This document shows, piece after piece, positions 7,845 through 17,642 of a stretch of 64,000 nt of DNA (the first letter of the stretch is position 1; the number at the start of each line of letters is the position of its first letter). The translations under genes were made by a program, and so were the position numbers. Under the pieces are notes generated by a model. That model was not told the origin of the DNA. It ran no database searches and saw only the letters and a list, made by a program, of their open reading frames with translations. Source of the stretch: DATMNI01 sp963817515. Lineage in GTDB: Bacteria; Acidobacteriota; Terriglobia; Bryobacterales; Bryobacteraceae. The stretch is from assembly GCA_963817515.1 (NCBI GenBank), contig CAWFPJ010000039.1, positions 496,001 to 560,000 on the forward strand. Direction: 5' to 3'.

Positions 7845-9093
7845 AAGACGCGCTTTTCTGAAGTGGGCCGGAGCACTGCCGTTGTTCGGCACGATCGCGG
7901 CGGAGGCATTCTGGCAGAAAGCCATGGCGGCGGCGGGCAAGTCCCCGAACATCTATACGAGCATCGGGGTGCGCCCTTTCATCAATGCGCGCGGCACCTG
8001 GACCTATCTCAGCGGCTCGCTCGAACTGCCGGAAGTCCGCGCTGCCAAGGAAGCGGCGTCCCGCCATTTCGTGGATATCTTCGAGCTGCAGCGCGGCGCG
8101 GGTAAGCGCCTCGCCGAACTTTCCGGCGCCGAATCCGGCATGGTGACCTCGGGCGCCGCCGGAGCCATCTCCTCCGCCACGGCGGGCTGCATGGCCGGCA
8201 CCGATCCCGCCAAAATCTGGCAGTTGCCCGATACCACCGGTCTCAAGAACGAAGTCGTCATGTCGGGCGGGCGCAGCGCTTTCGATAGCGCGGTGCGGCT
8301 CACCGGCGCGAAGCTGGTGGTGGCTAATACGCTCCAGGAATTGGAAGCCTCGCTGCGTCCGTCCACCGCCATGATCTACACCACCGATCTCGGCGACAAG
8401 CTGCGCAGCACCGTGGCCATCGCCAAGAAGGCGCATGTGCCGCTGCTGCTGGACGACGCCGCCGGCATCCCGCCCATCGCGAATCTGCGCCTCTACGCCA
8501 CCATGGGGGTCGACCTCTACTGCTTCAGCGGCGGCAAGGGACTGTCCGGGCCGCAATGCTCGGGCCTGCTGCTGGGGCGCAAGAGTCTGATCGAAGCCGC
8601 GCTCGCCAACACCAGCCCTTGGGAAGGCGCCATCTGCCGCGCCATGAAGGTCGGTAAAGAAGAGGTGATGGGCTGTCTGGCGGCCGTGGAGGCCTGGACC
8701 AAAATGGACCTCAACGCCCTCAACCGGCTCTGGGAACAGCGCGTCAAACGCATCGCCACGCTGGTGGAAACCGTGCCGGGCGTCACCACCAATATCACCA
8801 TTCCAGAGGACGGAAATCGCTACCCGACGCTCACCGTCCAGTGGGATGAAGCCGCCTGGAAGTTCACCGTGGCCGATTGCGACCGCCAGTTGCGGGAAGG
8901 CGAGCCGCGCATCGAAGTGCTCACCGACTCCAACCCCAGCATAGTGCCGGCAGTCGAGGCCAACGATCCCAAGACTCCGCGCCACAACCGCCTGCAGATT
9001 ATCTCCCTGACGATGCAGCAGGACGAGGACTTGATCGTGGGCAAACGTTTGCGCGAGATTCTGAGCGCAGCCAAAAAGAACGCGCGGGCATAA
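7837..9093 (+). CDS. SelA-like PLP-dependent lyase/aminotransferase
   Basis: A 418-aa fold-type I PLP enzyme of the SelA-like/D-glucosaminate-6-phosphate ammonia-lyase group, not a true selenocysteine synthase. It has a signal-like N-terminus (FLKWAGALPLFGTIAAEAF) consistent with export. Visible features are the VTSGAAGAISSATAG loop near residue 105, LLLDDAAGIPP near residue 210, and FSGGKGLSGPQ near residue 230 with the Schiff-base lysine. In other bacteria relatives sit beside the same kind of amidohydrolase, as here. The likely chemistry is ammonia elimination from an amino sugar acid or similar amino acid, producing an enamine or imine. No selenium genes are nearby. Confidence 0.8.
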   Translation: MFERRAFLKWAGALPLFGTIAAEAFWQKAMAAAGKSPNIYTSIGVRPFINARGTWTYLSGSLELPEVRAAKEAASRHFVDIFELQRGAGKRLAELSGAESGMVTSGAAGAISSATAGCMAGTDPAKIWQLPDTTGLKNEVVMSGGRSAFDSAVRLTGAKLVVANTLQELEASLRPSTAMIYTTDLGDKLRSTVAIAKKAHVPLLLDDAAGIPPIANLRLYATMGVDLYCFSGGKGLSGPQCSGLLLGRKSLIEAALANTSPWEGAICRAMKVGKEEVMGCLAAVEAWTKMDLNALNRLWEQRVKRIATLVETVPGVTTNITIPEDGNRYPTLTVQWDEAAWKFTVADCDRQLREGEPRIEVLTDSNPSIVPAVEANDPKTPRHNRLQIISLTMQQDEDLIVGKRLREILSAAKKNARA

Positions 9094-9097
9094 TCTC

Positions 9098-10322
9098 ATG
9101 CGACAACTTCTATTCCTACTCCTCATTCCAGCCGCCGCCGCCCAGCAGCAATATGATCTGCTGCTCAAGGGCGGCCATGTCATCGACGCCAGGAACAATC
9201 TTTCCGCCATCCTGGATGTAGCCATCGCGCAGGGCAAAATCGCGGCGGTAGCAGCCAACATTCCCGCCGCACAAGCCCGCAAAACCATCGACGTCACGGG
9301 CCTCTATGTCACTCCGGGCCTGGTCGACATGCACGTGCACGCCTTCGCCGGCAGCATGGCCCGCGAATACATCGGCGAGAATTGCGTCCGTCCCGATGGC
9401 TTCACGTTTCGCAGCGGCGTGACCACCGTCGTCGACGCCGGCAGTTCCGGCTGGCGCAACTTCGGCGAATTCCGCGATCAGATCATCAACCGCTCGAGGA
9501 CCCGCGTCCTGGCCATGCTCAACATCGTCGGCAGCGGCATGGGCGGCCGCCCGGATGTCGAGCAGAACACCAAGGACATGGAGCCGCAGCGCACCGCCGA
9601 GGTCGCGCTCCGCCACAAAGACGTCGTAGTCGGCATCAAGGTGGCGCACTACGCCGGCCCCGAATGGATCGCCGTGGACCGCGGCGTGGAAGCCGGCAAG
9701 CTCGCGAACATCCCGGTCATGGTCGATTTCGCCACCTTCCGCCCCGAGCGCCCGTTCCAGGAACTGGTGCTCCAGCACCTCCGTCCCGGCGATATTTACA
9801 CGCACCAATATCTCACCGCCGTTCCCATGCTGGATCCCAACGGCAAGCTGCTGCCCTATCTCTTCGAAGCCCGCAAGCGCGGCATCATCTTCGATGTCGG
9901 TCACGGCGGCGGCAGTTTCTCATGGCGTCAGGCCATCCCGGCGGTCAAGCAGGGCTTCATTCCGGACTCCATCTCCACGGACCTTCACGTGGAAAGTATG
10001 AACGCCGGCATGAAAGACATGCTCAACGTGATGTCGAAATTCCTGGCCATGGGGATGTCTGTGGACGCCGTCATCGCCTGCGCGACATGGCACCCGGCGC
10101 GTGAAATTCATCATGAAGAGCTGGGCCACCTCTACGGTTGGCTCGGGCGCCGACGTCGCGGTGCTGCGCCTCGTAGACGGTGATTTCGGCTTTATCGATT
10201 CGGCCAACCGGCGCTTCAGCGGCAAACAAAAGTTGGTCAGCGAATTGACCCTGCGCGACGGCCGAGTCGTCTGGGACCTCAACGGCATGAACAGCGAGGA
10301 TTGGGATCATGCGCGTAAATAG
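9098..10322 (+). CDS. COG3964-like amidohydrolase/deacetylase (one frameshift)
   Basis: A secreted amidohydrolase-superfamily enzyme of the dihydroorotase-like type that removes acyl groups. After a signal peptide (LLFLLLIPAAAA) come the metal ligands: HVH in VDMHVHAF, a lysine in VGIKVAHY that can be carbamylated, histidines in YTHQY and VGHGGG, and aspartate in STDLHV. The first frame runs from 9098 into nonsense after GHL near 10130. A +1 shift restores STVGSGADVAVLRL and a proper C-terminus ending at TAG 10320-10322. One extra base is the simplest explanation. The gene begins 4 bases after the PLP enzyme and overlaps the next by 14. Confidence 0.85.
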
Positions 10323-11223
10323 CAGCCGCCGCCAATTCCTGGCGCTGGTGGCCGCCGCGGCCGCCGGCGCCCAACAGAAGGCCCCGATTATCGACACCCA
10401 TCTGGAAGTCTGGACCTTCGACCCTAAGTTCCCTTTTCACCATCCCGAACGCCCGGACCTGCACCGTGTAGAAGTGCAAGGTCCCATCGAAAACGAAGTC
10501 GCGGAGATGAAGGAATTCGGCCTGAAATACACGGTTCTGGTCAACCCGCGCTATTTCGGCTGGGACAACTCGTACATCAGCTACTCTCTTCACAAGTACC
10601 CGGATCTCTTCGTCGCCCACGGCCTGCTCGATCCCTTGCAGCCCGACCCGGCCGGCCGCCTGCGCTACTGGGTGAAGGAGCATGGCTTTCAGGGCATGCG
10701 CTTCAGCCCGCTCTACCATCCCCAATCCACCTGGCTGAATTCGAAGGAGCACTATCCGCTGTGGCGCGAAGCCGAACGCCTGGGCGCGGTTTTCAATTTC
10801 TATATTCTGCCGCACCAGATGCCCATGCTTGAGGATATGGCCGGCCGATTCCCGGGCGTGAAAATCGTCGTCGATCATTTGGGCAAGCCCGACCTGCGCG
10901 CCGCCGACCCCTGGCCCGAGTTCAAAAAAATGTTCCGCCTGAAGCGCTTCCCGCAAGTCTGGATCAGCGCCTCTGAACCCTACGAGCTTTCACGGAGCAA
11001 AGACTTCCCTTATCGCGACACGTTCCCATTTTTCAAAGCCGTCTACGAAGAGTTCGGCGGCGGCCAATTGATCTGGGGTACGGGCTATCCGAAGCCGCGA
11101 TGGGAGCTGCCGATGGACAAGGAACTGGAATTCGTAAATCAGTCGCTGGACTTTTACACCAAGGAAGACCGCGAGAAAATCCTGGGCCGCAACGCCCTGA
11201 AAATCTGGAAATTCCCCACATGA
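10309..11223 (+). CDS. Amidohydrolase family 2 protein
   Basis: A 304-aa TIM-barrel metal-dependent hydrolase (amidohydrolase 2 group, which includes lactonases and decarboxylases). The N-terminus (SSRRQFLALVAAAAAGA) looks like an export signal with twin arginines. Family landmarks are IDTHLEVW with the first metal histidine, PHQMPMLEDMA, VVDHLGKPD, and IWGTGYPKP near the end, where the usual metal Asp position reads TGYP rather than SDYP. That substitution is odd and might mean metal-independent or altered chemistry. ATG 10309 overlaps the preceding stop; the stop at 11221-11223 overlaps the next ATG (ATGA). Confidence 0.8.
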   Translation: MRVNSSRRQFLALVAAAAAGAQQKAPIIDTHLEVWTFDPKFPFHHPERPDLHRVEVQGPIENEVAEMKEFGLKYTVLVNPRYFGWDNSYISYSLHKYPDLFVAHGLLDPLQPDPAGRLRYWVKEHGFQGMRFSPLYHPQSTWLNSKEHYPLWREAERLGAVFNFYILPHQMPMLEDMAGRFPGVKIVVDHLGKPDLRAADPWPEFKKMFRLKRFPQVWISASEPYELSRSKDFPYRDTFPFFKAVYEEFGGGQLIWGTGYPKPRWELPMDKELEFVNQSLDFYTKEDREKILGRNALKIWKFPT

Positions 11224-12443
11224 AACAACACGTCGCGATACTGCTGACCCCGCTCTTCCTCTGCCTGTCATCCACAGCAGCCGACCGCCAGGCAGTCTCT
11301 CCGCCGGCCATCAAGGTGATCGGCCCGTATAGCCCGGGCCTGCTCACCAAAGACTTCCTCTACGTCTCCGGCCAGGGCGCCAAAGACGCCAAGGGCGATA
11401 TTCCGCCGACGCTCGAGGCCCAGTTGCATCAGTGTTTCGAAAATGTGAAGACCGTAGTAGAAGCAGCCGGCCTGACCATGCAGCACGTCGTCTACACGCA
11501 GGTCTACCTGACCGACGCTACCGACGAAGGCCCGCTGAACACAGTCTGGAAGCAGTACTTCCCCACTCAGCCGCCGGCCCGCTCCACGATAGGAGTAGCG
11601 AAACTCCCGGCCACTCCTGTCGAGATGAACGCGGTAGCAGTCCGCGATCTTACGCAAGAAGCAGACGATTGCGCCGCCAGGCTATCCGGCCAGTTCGCCC
11701 CTCTCCCCGGCCGTGCGCGCAGGCGACCGCGTCTATCTCTCCGGCTTCCTCGGCCGCGACATCAATACCGGCCAGATTCCCGCCGACCCAACCGCGCAGG
11801 TGGATCTCGCATTGGACCGCATGCAGGCCACGCTAAAAGCCGCCGGCCTGGACTTCCGCAATATGGTTTTCGTGAACCCGTACCTGACCGCTAATCTTCC
11901 GATGGGCGTGATGAACCGCGCTTACGCGAAGCGCTTCGAATTCGGCAACACGCCCGCGCGAGCCACCATAGAAGTGGCCGGCCTGCCCAGCGGCGCTAAT
12001 ATCGAATTCACCGGCGTAGCAGTTGTCGATCTTGCGAAGCGCCGCGCCGTGCGGCCAAAGAACATGGAGCCGAGCGCCACCGCCAGCCCCTGCGTCTTTG
12101 CTGGAGACACGCTGTTCTGCTCCGCCAAATCGGGCTTTATCCCCGGCGTGAATGGCGGCGTCTACGCCGGCACCGTGGAAACGCAGGTAAGGCAGACCAT
12201 GCGCAATCTGCTGGACGGCCTGGAAGAAGCGGGCATGACCTTTGCCAACGTAGCCGCCAGCAACGTCTATCTGGACAACCTGGATGACTTCACGGCAGAT
12301 GAACGGCGTTTACGCGGAATACTTTCAAGGAAACGCCGCCGGCGCGCACCACGGTCCAGCAACTGCCGCCGGGCAAGCGGACGGCGGACGCCAAGGGCCG
12401 CTGGCCGACGCTGGAACAGATTTCGATCGTCGCGGTTCCATGA
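11220..12443 (+). CDS. Triple-domain RidA/YjgF protein (three frameshifts)
   Basis: RidA proteins hydrolyse reactive enamines and imines released by PLP enzymes. Here three RidA-like domains lie in one chain behind a signal peptide (ILLTPLFLCLSSTAA). Domain 1 spans roughly 11310-11660 and has PPARSTIGVAKLP. Domain 2 spans 11700-12040 and has TPARATIEVAGLP. Domain 3 spans 12080-12440 and has PPARTTVQQLPP after correction. Each keeps the substrate-binding arginine of the P-A-R motif. The frame moves by +1 near 11680, 12294 and 12334, and the corrected protein ends at TGA 12441-12443. ATG 11220 overlaps the previous stop. Its place behind a SelA-like PLP enzyme fits imine clean-up outside the cytoplasm. 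Confidence 0.8.
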
Positions 12444-12493
12444 GCGAACCGCCCGTGCGCTGCGGCCCGCGGATTGAAAATCACAAACCTGCA

Positions 12494-12522
12494 GTAACAC
12501 TGGTTACAGTTCGGTGTATACT
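12494..12522 (+). promoter_or_regulatory. Possible promoter and operator of the first Oar receptor
   Basis: In the 233-base gap before the receptor gene an inverted repeat GTAAC-ACTG-GTTAC (12494-12507) precedes a -10-like TATACT (12517-12522), followed by AGC. A similar GGTATACTAGC lies before the LRR gene near 19670. If used, it implies a leader of about 150 bases. The ribosome site AAGGGAGAGG is just before ATG 12677. Confidence 0.35.
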
Positions 12523-12676
12523 AGCAGAAAATCGGATACCCAGAGGAAGTTCCGGCTCGATCCCCTCGTCGGGAAGCGGCGCATGGAGCTTCACGCTCGC
12601 CGGGATTTGCGAGCTCCTGCTGGGTGACGACAAAGCTTTAGGGACACTGCAATTTGCGCAGTAAAAGGGAGAGGTT

Positions 12677-15600
12677 ATGTCTACATTCGCGAACCTGACA
12701 GGTTTCTGGATGCGAACATCTCGCATGATGATCGCCATCTTGTGTCTGACTATGGGCGCCGGCCAGGCCCTGTTCGGGCAAACGGCAACCGGCAATATCG
12801 TGGGACGCGTAACTGACTCGTCGGATGCGGTCGTTGCGGGCGCGCAAGTTACCGCCGTCAACCCCGAAAAGGGTCTGACCTTCCGCACTGTCACGGACCA
12901 GGAGGGAATGTACCGCTTCTTTTATCTGGCTCCCGCGACTTACAAGCTGACGGTGACGCAGCCTGGATTCTCATCGGTGGAGCGGTCCGGCATCCTGCTG
13001 CAATCGAACGAGACTCCGAGCGTCGACATACAGCTTTCGGTCGGCAACGTGGTCCAGAAGACGGAAGTGGAGGCCACCTCGCCGCTGGTGGAAGCCGCCA
13101 CCTCCACCACAGGTACACAACTCGCCGGCAAGGAGATGAACACGCTGCCGATCATGCAGCGCTACACCTGGATGGCGATGTACCTGATGCCCGACGTGAC
13201 CAGCATGAACGGGTTCCACATCGACGGCATGCGCGACCGCGGACTTGGCTATACCCTGGACGGCATTGTGGGAACACAGCCGGTGGTCGGCGGAGAGGCG
13301 ACCAACACAACCGTCTCGACCACCGCCAACGCCATTGAGGAAGTCAAGCTCGCCTCCACCGTGCTGCCCGCCGAATTCGGCCATTCCGCCGGCGGCCTTT
13401 TGAGTGCGACCTACAGGTCCGGCACCAACCGGCTGCACTGGGAAGGCGAGGACCGCTACATCAACAACGACATGTTGCACCGCGCCTACTTCAATCTCGG
13501 CAATGCGCCGTTCAGCTACCACGAACTGGCGAGCGTTATCAGCGGTCCGGTCTTTATCCCGAAGATCTATAACGGCAAGAACAAGACGTTTTTCCTCTTC
13601 GCCTGGTCGATGCATCACGAGCGCTACAATCAGTCCGTCTTCACCACGGTCCCCACGCCGGATGAACTGGGCGGCGATTTCACATTCGGCGGAAAGGGCT
13701 ACCCGATTTACGATCCGTGCCACCACGAAGCTGGTCAACGGGCTCTGGCAGAACACGCCGTTCCCCGGCAATATCATCCCCAAAAGCCGCTTCGATCCGG
13801 CCATCGTCAAGTTCCTGTCCAACACTCCGTGGGCTGCGCCCAACGTAGCCGGGGCCGCTCTGACGGCCACCGGTCCGGTGCAAAACTACAACAACACGAG
13901 CACGTATTACTCCTATCGCTACCGTTACGACGAGAAAGTCGATCACAACTTTGGCGAGAAAAACCGCATGTTCGGACGCGCTTCAGAAGTGGTCAATCGC
14001 GCCGTGGGCGATCAGATCGGCATCAACTGGCGTCTGCTGGACGGCAGCGCGGTGCTGCAGCCGGTCAACCAGGAAAACGTCGCCGTTTCCGACACGGAAA
14101 TTTTCAGCCCGACGTTTCTTAACGAGGTGCGCCTGGGCTTCAATCGCTGGCATCTGTCGCGGCAGCCCCCGGGGTTGAATGCCAATTGGGCGCAACAGCT
14201 GGGCATTCCAAACGTCAGCGGCGTCACGTTCCCAACCTTCGACGACTCCAACGGGGCCAACTTCTTCACCACGGCTTTCCCTGGCGGCGTGTTGAGCCAG
14301 ATGACCCAGAGCTACGTATTTCAGGACAACGTAACCAAGATCGTGGGCCGGCACAGCTTCCGCATGGGTTGGGAGACCCTGCGGTCGGTCGCCGACGTTT
14401 ACCCGCAGGCTCAACCCGGCGGCACCTTCTACTTCGGCGGCACCGGTACGCCGTTCAACGGTCTCGGCAGCATCACTCCGAACACCGGGAATGACTTCGC
14501 TGCTTTACTGCTCGGGTCGGTCACGAAGGCGACGTTCAGCACGAACCTGGCCAACTGGCTTCCGCGCTGGTGGAGCCACGCGGCCTATTTCCAGGACGAC
14601 TGGACAGTCAGCCGCCGGCTCACGTTGAACCTCGGTCTCCGCTGGTCCTATGAGACGCCGTTCGAGACCAAGTACGGCCAGCAGAGCCAGTTCAATCCCA
14701 CCGCTTCCGATGCTCTCACGGGACTGCCTGGCGCGATCACTCACCCCACCGGCGCGCTGGCCAACAGCGACTACAAGCATTTTCAGCCTCGCGTCGGCGC
14801 GGCTTACAGACTCGGGACAACATGGTGCTGCGCGGCGGATTCGGCCTCACCACGATCGACCTGTTCATGCCGAACCTGGCGCAGAATTTCCAGGAATACA
14901 CCAGCAACGTGACCGTGCAGCAGCCGTCCGGCAACCCCTCGCCGGCATTCTTCCTGAGCCAGGGACCGGGCATCGTGAACTTCAACGTCCTTGCCAACGG
15001 AACCTCTCCGTTCGTGGGCGCGAACTGCGGCCCCGCCGCGATTACCGGATGCGGCTCTCGCACCGCCGAGCGTATCGACCCCAACCTTGCAGCAACGCCT
15101 ACGCCATGAATTGGAATGCCACCTACCAGTGGGAGTTTCAGCCCGAACTGGATGCTGGAGGTCAACTATGTCGGCTCCGCCGGAGTGGGACTGCTGGAGG
15201 GCTGGAACATCAACACCATCCCGCTGAACATTTCCTCGGACCCGAACACCCTGAAGACCATCTTTGCCAATCAGCAGCCATACCGTCCGTTCCCGAATTT
15301 TGGGGAGATCGACCAGTGGGGCAATTTCGGACACTCCACCTATCACGCCGGCTCGGTGAAGCTGATGAAGCGGTTCTCTCAGGGCTTTACGCTGACGTCG
15401 TTCTACACCAGGTCGAAAGCCATCGACGAGTGCGACAACGACAAAGTCTGCAGCGGTGAGACATTCTACAACCGCTCGCTCGAAAAGGGCCGCGCCAACT
15501 TCGACATCACCAATCGCTCGGTCACCTACGTGACCTACGCGCTGCCCATCGGGAAGGGCCGCAAGTTTATGAACCATGGCGGCGTGCTCGACTATGTGTT

Positions 15601-16108
15601 CGGCGGCTGGAACATAACCTGGGCACAGACGTTCCAGAGCGGATTGCCGGTGATGTTCACGATGGCCGGCAGTCCCAATCAGTATCTGCCGGGAAATGGC
15701 GTGCTGCGTCCGAACCAGGCCGGCCCGAACAGTTCGGTGATCGTGCCGAACTGGACTATCGGCGACCGGTTCGCCACCAGCATCGAAAACCCGATCTGGA
15801 ACATTAACGCCTTCTCGTATCCGGCGGCGTTTACGTTGGGAACTCTGGGCCGCGACACCATCAACGGACCGCACCTGGTCTGGTCCCAGGCGTCGGCATC
15901 GAAGGATATCCGGGTGCGGGAATTTGCCACACTGCAACTGCGCTATGACATCAACAACGTGTTCAAGAATCCGAACTTCGTGAATCCGAGTTCGACCGTG
16001 AACATCACGAACCCGGGACTCTTCGGCAAACCTACCAGCACGCAGAATGGTTGGTGCTGTCTGGGCGGACAGTTTGTCGCGACCTTCGTCGCCAAGTTGA
16101 TATTCTAG
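12677..16108 (+). CDS. Oar-like TonB-dependent outer-membrane receptor (four frameshifts)
   Basis: A large outer-membrane receptor of the acidobacterial Oar type, probably for uptake of polymers or oligomers. Order of domains: signal peptide (ILCLTMGAGQALFG), carboxypeptidase-regulatory beta-sandwich (GNIVGRVTDSSDAVVAGAQV), plug (GHSAGGLLSATYRSGTN), then a long beta barrel with YFQDDWTVSRRLTLNLGLRW and a C-terminal strand ending in VAKLIF. Reading frames change near 13718 (one extra T), 14816 (one base short, probably GGGG read as GGG), 15088 (one short) and 15143 (one extra). Corrected, the parts join without loss. RBS AAGGGAGAGG supports ATG 12677. It follows the catabolic operon, so its ligand may be that pathway's substrate (inference). 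Confidence 0.85.
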
Positions 16109-16136
16109 CGGCATGTCCGCCTAATTATTGACAATC

Positions 16137-16203
16137 GCTCCTTAACGGTCGCGGCTCCGATTGCACCGCAGCGCGGTCGGCAGAGCCGCGACCGTTAGGG
16201 AGC
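16137..16203. repeat. 21-bp inverted repeat, REP-like palindrome
   Basis: Arms at 16137-16157 and 16183-16203 match at 20 of 21 positions and share the core ACGGTCGCGGCTC, with a 25-base GC-rich loop. A single related arm occurs at 58628-58647, so this may be a dispersed family. No T-run follows, which argues against a simple terminator. Confidence 0.6.
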
Positions 16204-16242
16204 GGTGTAAGAGATTGATTCCGTCAACTCCGCCCAAACGCA

Positions 16243-16280
16243 AAACCGCCCCCGACCATCGTGATGGTCGGGGGCGGTTT
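16243..16280. terminator. Bidirectional rho-independent terminator
   Basis: A near-perfect hairpin: AAACCGCCCCCGACCATC pairs with GATGGTCGGGGGCGGTTT, flanked by A-rich and T-rich ends (TTTCTTGTT on the + side). It lies between the convergent Oar receptor and DUF1552 genes and can serve both. Confidence 0.85.
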
Positions 16281-16310
16281 CTTGTTGATAATGCCTAAAG
16301 AGGAAAAGCC

Positions 16311-17642
16311 TCAGGCCACCAGCGAGCTGAGCTTCTTGGTCGCCGCGGGGAACTTACCAATACCGGCTTGCATCACTTCGTCGGCCAGCGTCAGGTAAAC
16401 GTCGCCCACCGTGCCCGTTACTCTGGTGTGAGTCCCTTTCGCCAGTCGGGGAATGCCGCCCGCAACAATCATCGCCAGCCCGCTGTTCTTGTGCGGATTG
16501 GCTTCGGCGTGCTCATGCACATACGCCAGGCAGCAGTGATCGAACAGAGTGCCATCGCCTTCCGGTACCGACTTCAGCTTGGCCACCAGATACGCGAATT
16601 CCTCCACGTGCCATTTGCAGATGTCGCGCAAAACGCGCTGGCCTTCCACTCCGTCGGCTCCCGGCGCCTTGCCGTCGGCATGCGTGTAGTCGTGATGCCG
16701 TGCGGACGTGTAACCCAGCCACGGGAATCTGGAGAGTCCCTGGCACTTGGTCAACATGTAGGATGCTACGCGAGTCTGCCGCATCGCCAGCGCCTGTACC
16801 AACAGGTCGCTCTGCAGTTTTGCGATCCGCGGCCAGTCCTTCATATCGCCATCGAAATCCGGTGGATCGACGCGATGGTATTCCGGAGGCAGGCCGGCGA
16901 TGGAGCGCTCCAGATCGCGAATCCCCGAAAGGTGCTCATCCACGCGAGTCTGATCGTCAGTGGGCAGCTTTTTCTTCAGAGAGGCGGCGTCCTGGTGGAT
17001 GGTATCGAGGATGCTGCGTTTGCGGTTCACCCATCCTTCCTCGCGCGCGCCGAAGAGGCGGTCGAAAAGCCGGTGCGGGATCATCTCTGGCGGTAAGGCT
17101 CGCTCGTATCCTGCCCAGCTCATATTTCGCTGCATCGTCAAGCCAAACGATTCCTGCGACACGCCGATCTGCAGCGAGCGGAAGCGCGAATCGTCGCCAA
17201 TCTTCATCGCGATCACCTGGTCGATCGACGGTCCGCTCGGACCCCGTCCGGTATGCAGCGTGCAGGTCATCAGGCCGGACATGGAGTTGGTGTGGCCGTT
17301 GCCCATTCCGCCGGCAGCCGAATTGTCGACCCCGCTCAACACGTGAACGTCCTTACGGAACGGTGCCAGCGGGGAGAGGCACGGCGTGATGGCGTAGTTC
17401 GAGCCTTCCTCGGCTGGAATCCAGTATCGCTCCGGAATCCCGTTGCCGTTGAACCAGAGCACGAAACGGTTCTCGATTGCCTTCGCAGCCCCGTCGGCGG
17501 GAGCGGCATACGCAGTTCCCATCGAGTTAAACATCGAGACCAGTGGTGGCAGCCCGACCAGTACTTGCGCTCCGGATGCCGTAAATCCCTTCAATAAAGA
17601 CCGGCGAGATAGCCTAACGCGGTTGGTGATTATCTGCGACAT
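16311..17642 (-). CDS. DUF1552 secreted protein
   Basis: A 443-aa protein of the DUF1552 family, common in Planctomycetes, Acidobacteria and relatives and of unknown function. It has a twin-arginine-like signal (LSRRSLLKGFTASGAQ), then family features FVLWFNGNGIPERYW near residue 62, SGVDNSAAGGMGNGHTNSMS near residue 100, RGPSGPSIDQV, and MTKCQGLSRF-type segments. The start has a good ribosome site (GGAAGGGA) 6 bases upstream. DUF1552 genes usually sit directly behind DUF1592 genes, as here (29-base overlap on the same strand), so the two probably form one exported complex. Confidence 0.9.
   Translation of the reverse strand: MSQIITNRVRLSRRSLLKGFTASGAQVLVGLPPLVSMFNSMGTAYAAPADGAAKAIENRFVLWFNGNGIPERYWIPAEEGSNYAITPCLSPLAPFRKDVHVLSGVDNSAAGGMGNGHTNSMSGLMTCTLHTGRGPSGPSIDQVIAMKIGDDSRFRSLQIGVSQESFGLTMQRNMSWAGYERALPPEMIPHRLFDRLFGAREEGWVNRKRSILDTIHQDAASLKKKLPTDDQTRVDEHLSGIRDLERSIAGLPPEYHRVDPPDFDGDMKDWPRIAKLQSDLLVQALAMRQTRVASYMLTKCQGLSRFPWLGYTSARHHDYTHADGKAPGADGVEGQRVLRDICKWHVEEFAYLVAKLKSVPEGDGTLFDHCCLAYVHEHAEANPHKNSGLAMIVAGGIPRLAKGTHTRVTGTVGDVYLTLADEVMQAGIGKFPAATKKLSSLVA

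Noticed and set aside
7735..9297. 520-codon open frame antisense to the SelA-like gene
   Set aside because: Spans two real genes on the other strand and shows shadow composition.
14804..16114. 436-codon open frame antisense to the first Oar receptor
   Set aside because: The receptor motifs on the + strand are unambiguous once frame changes are corrected.
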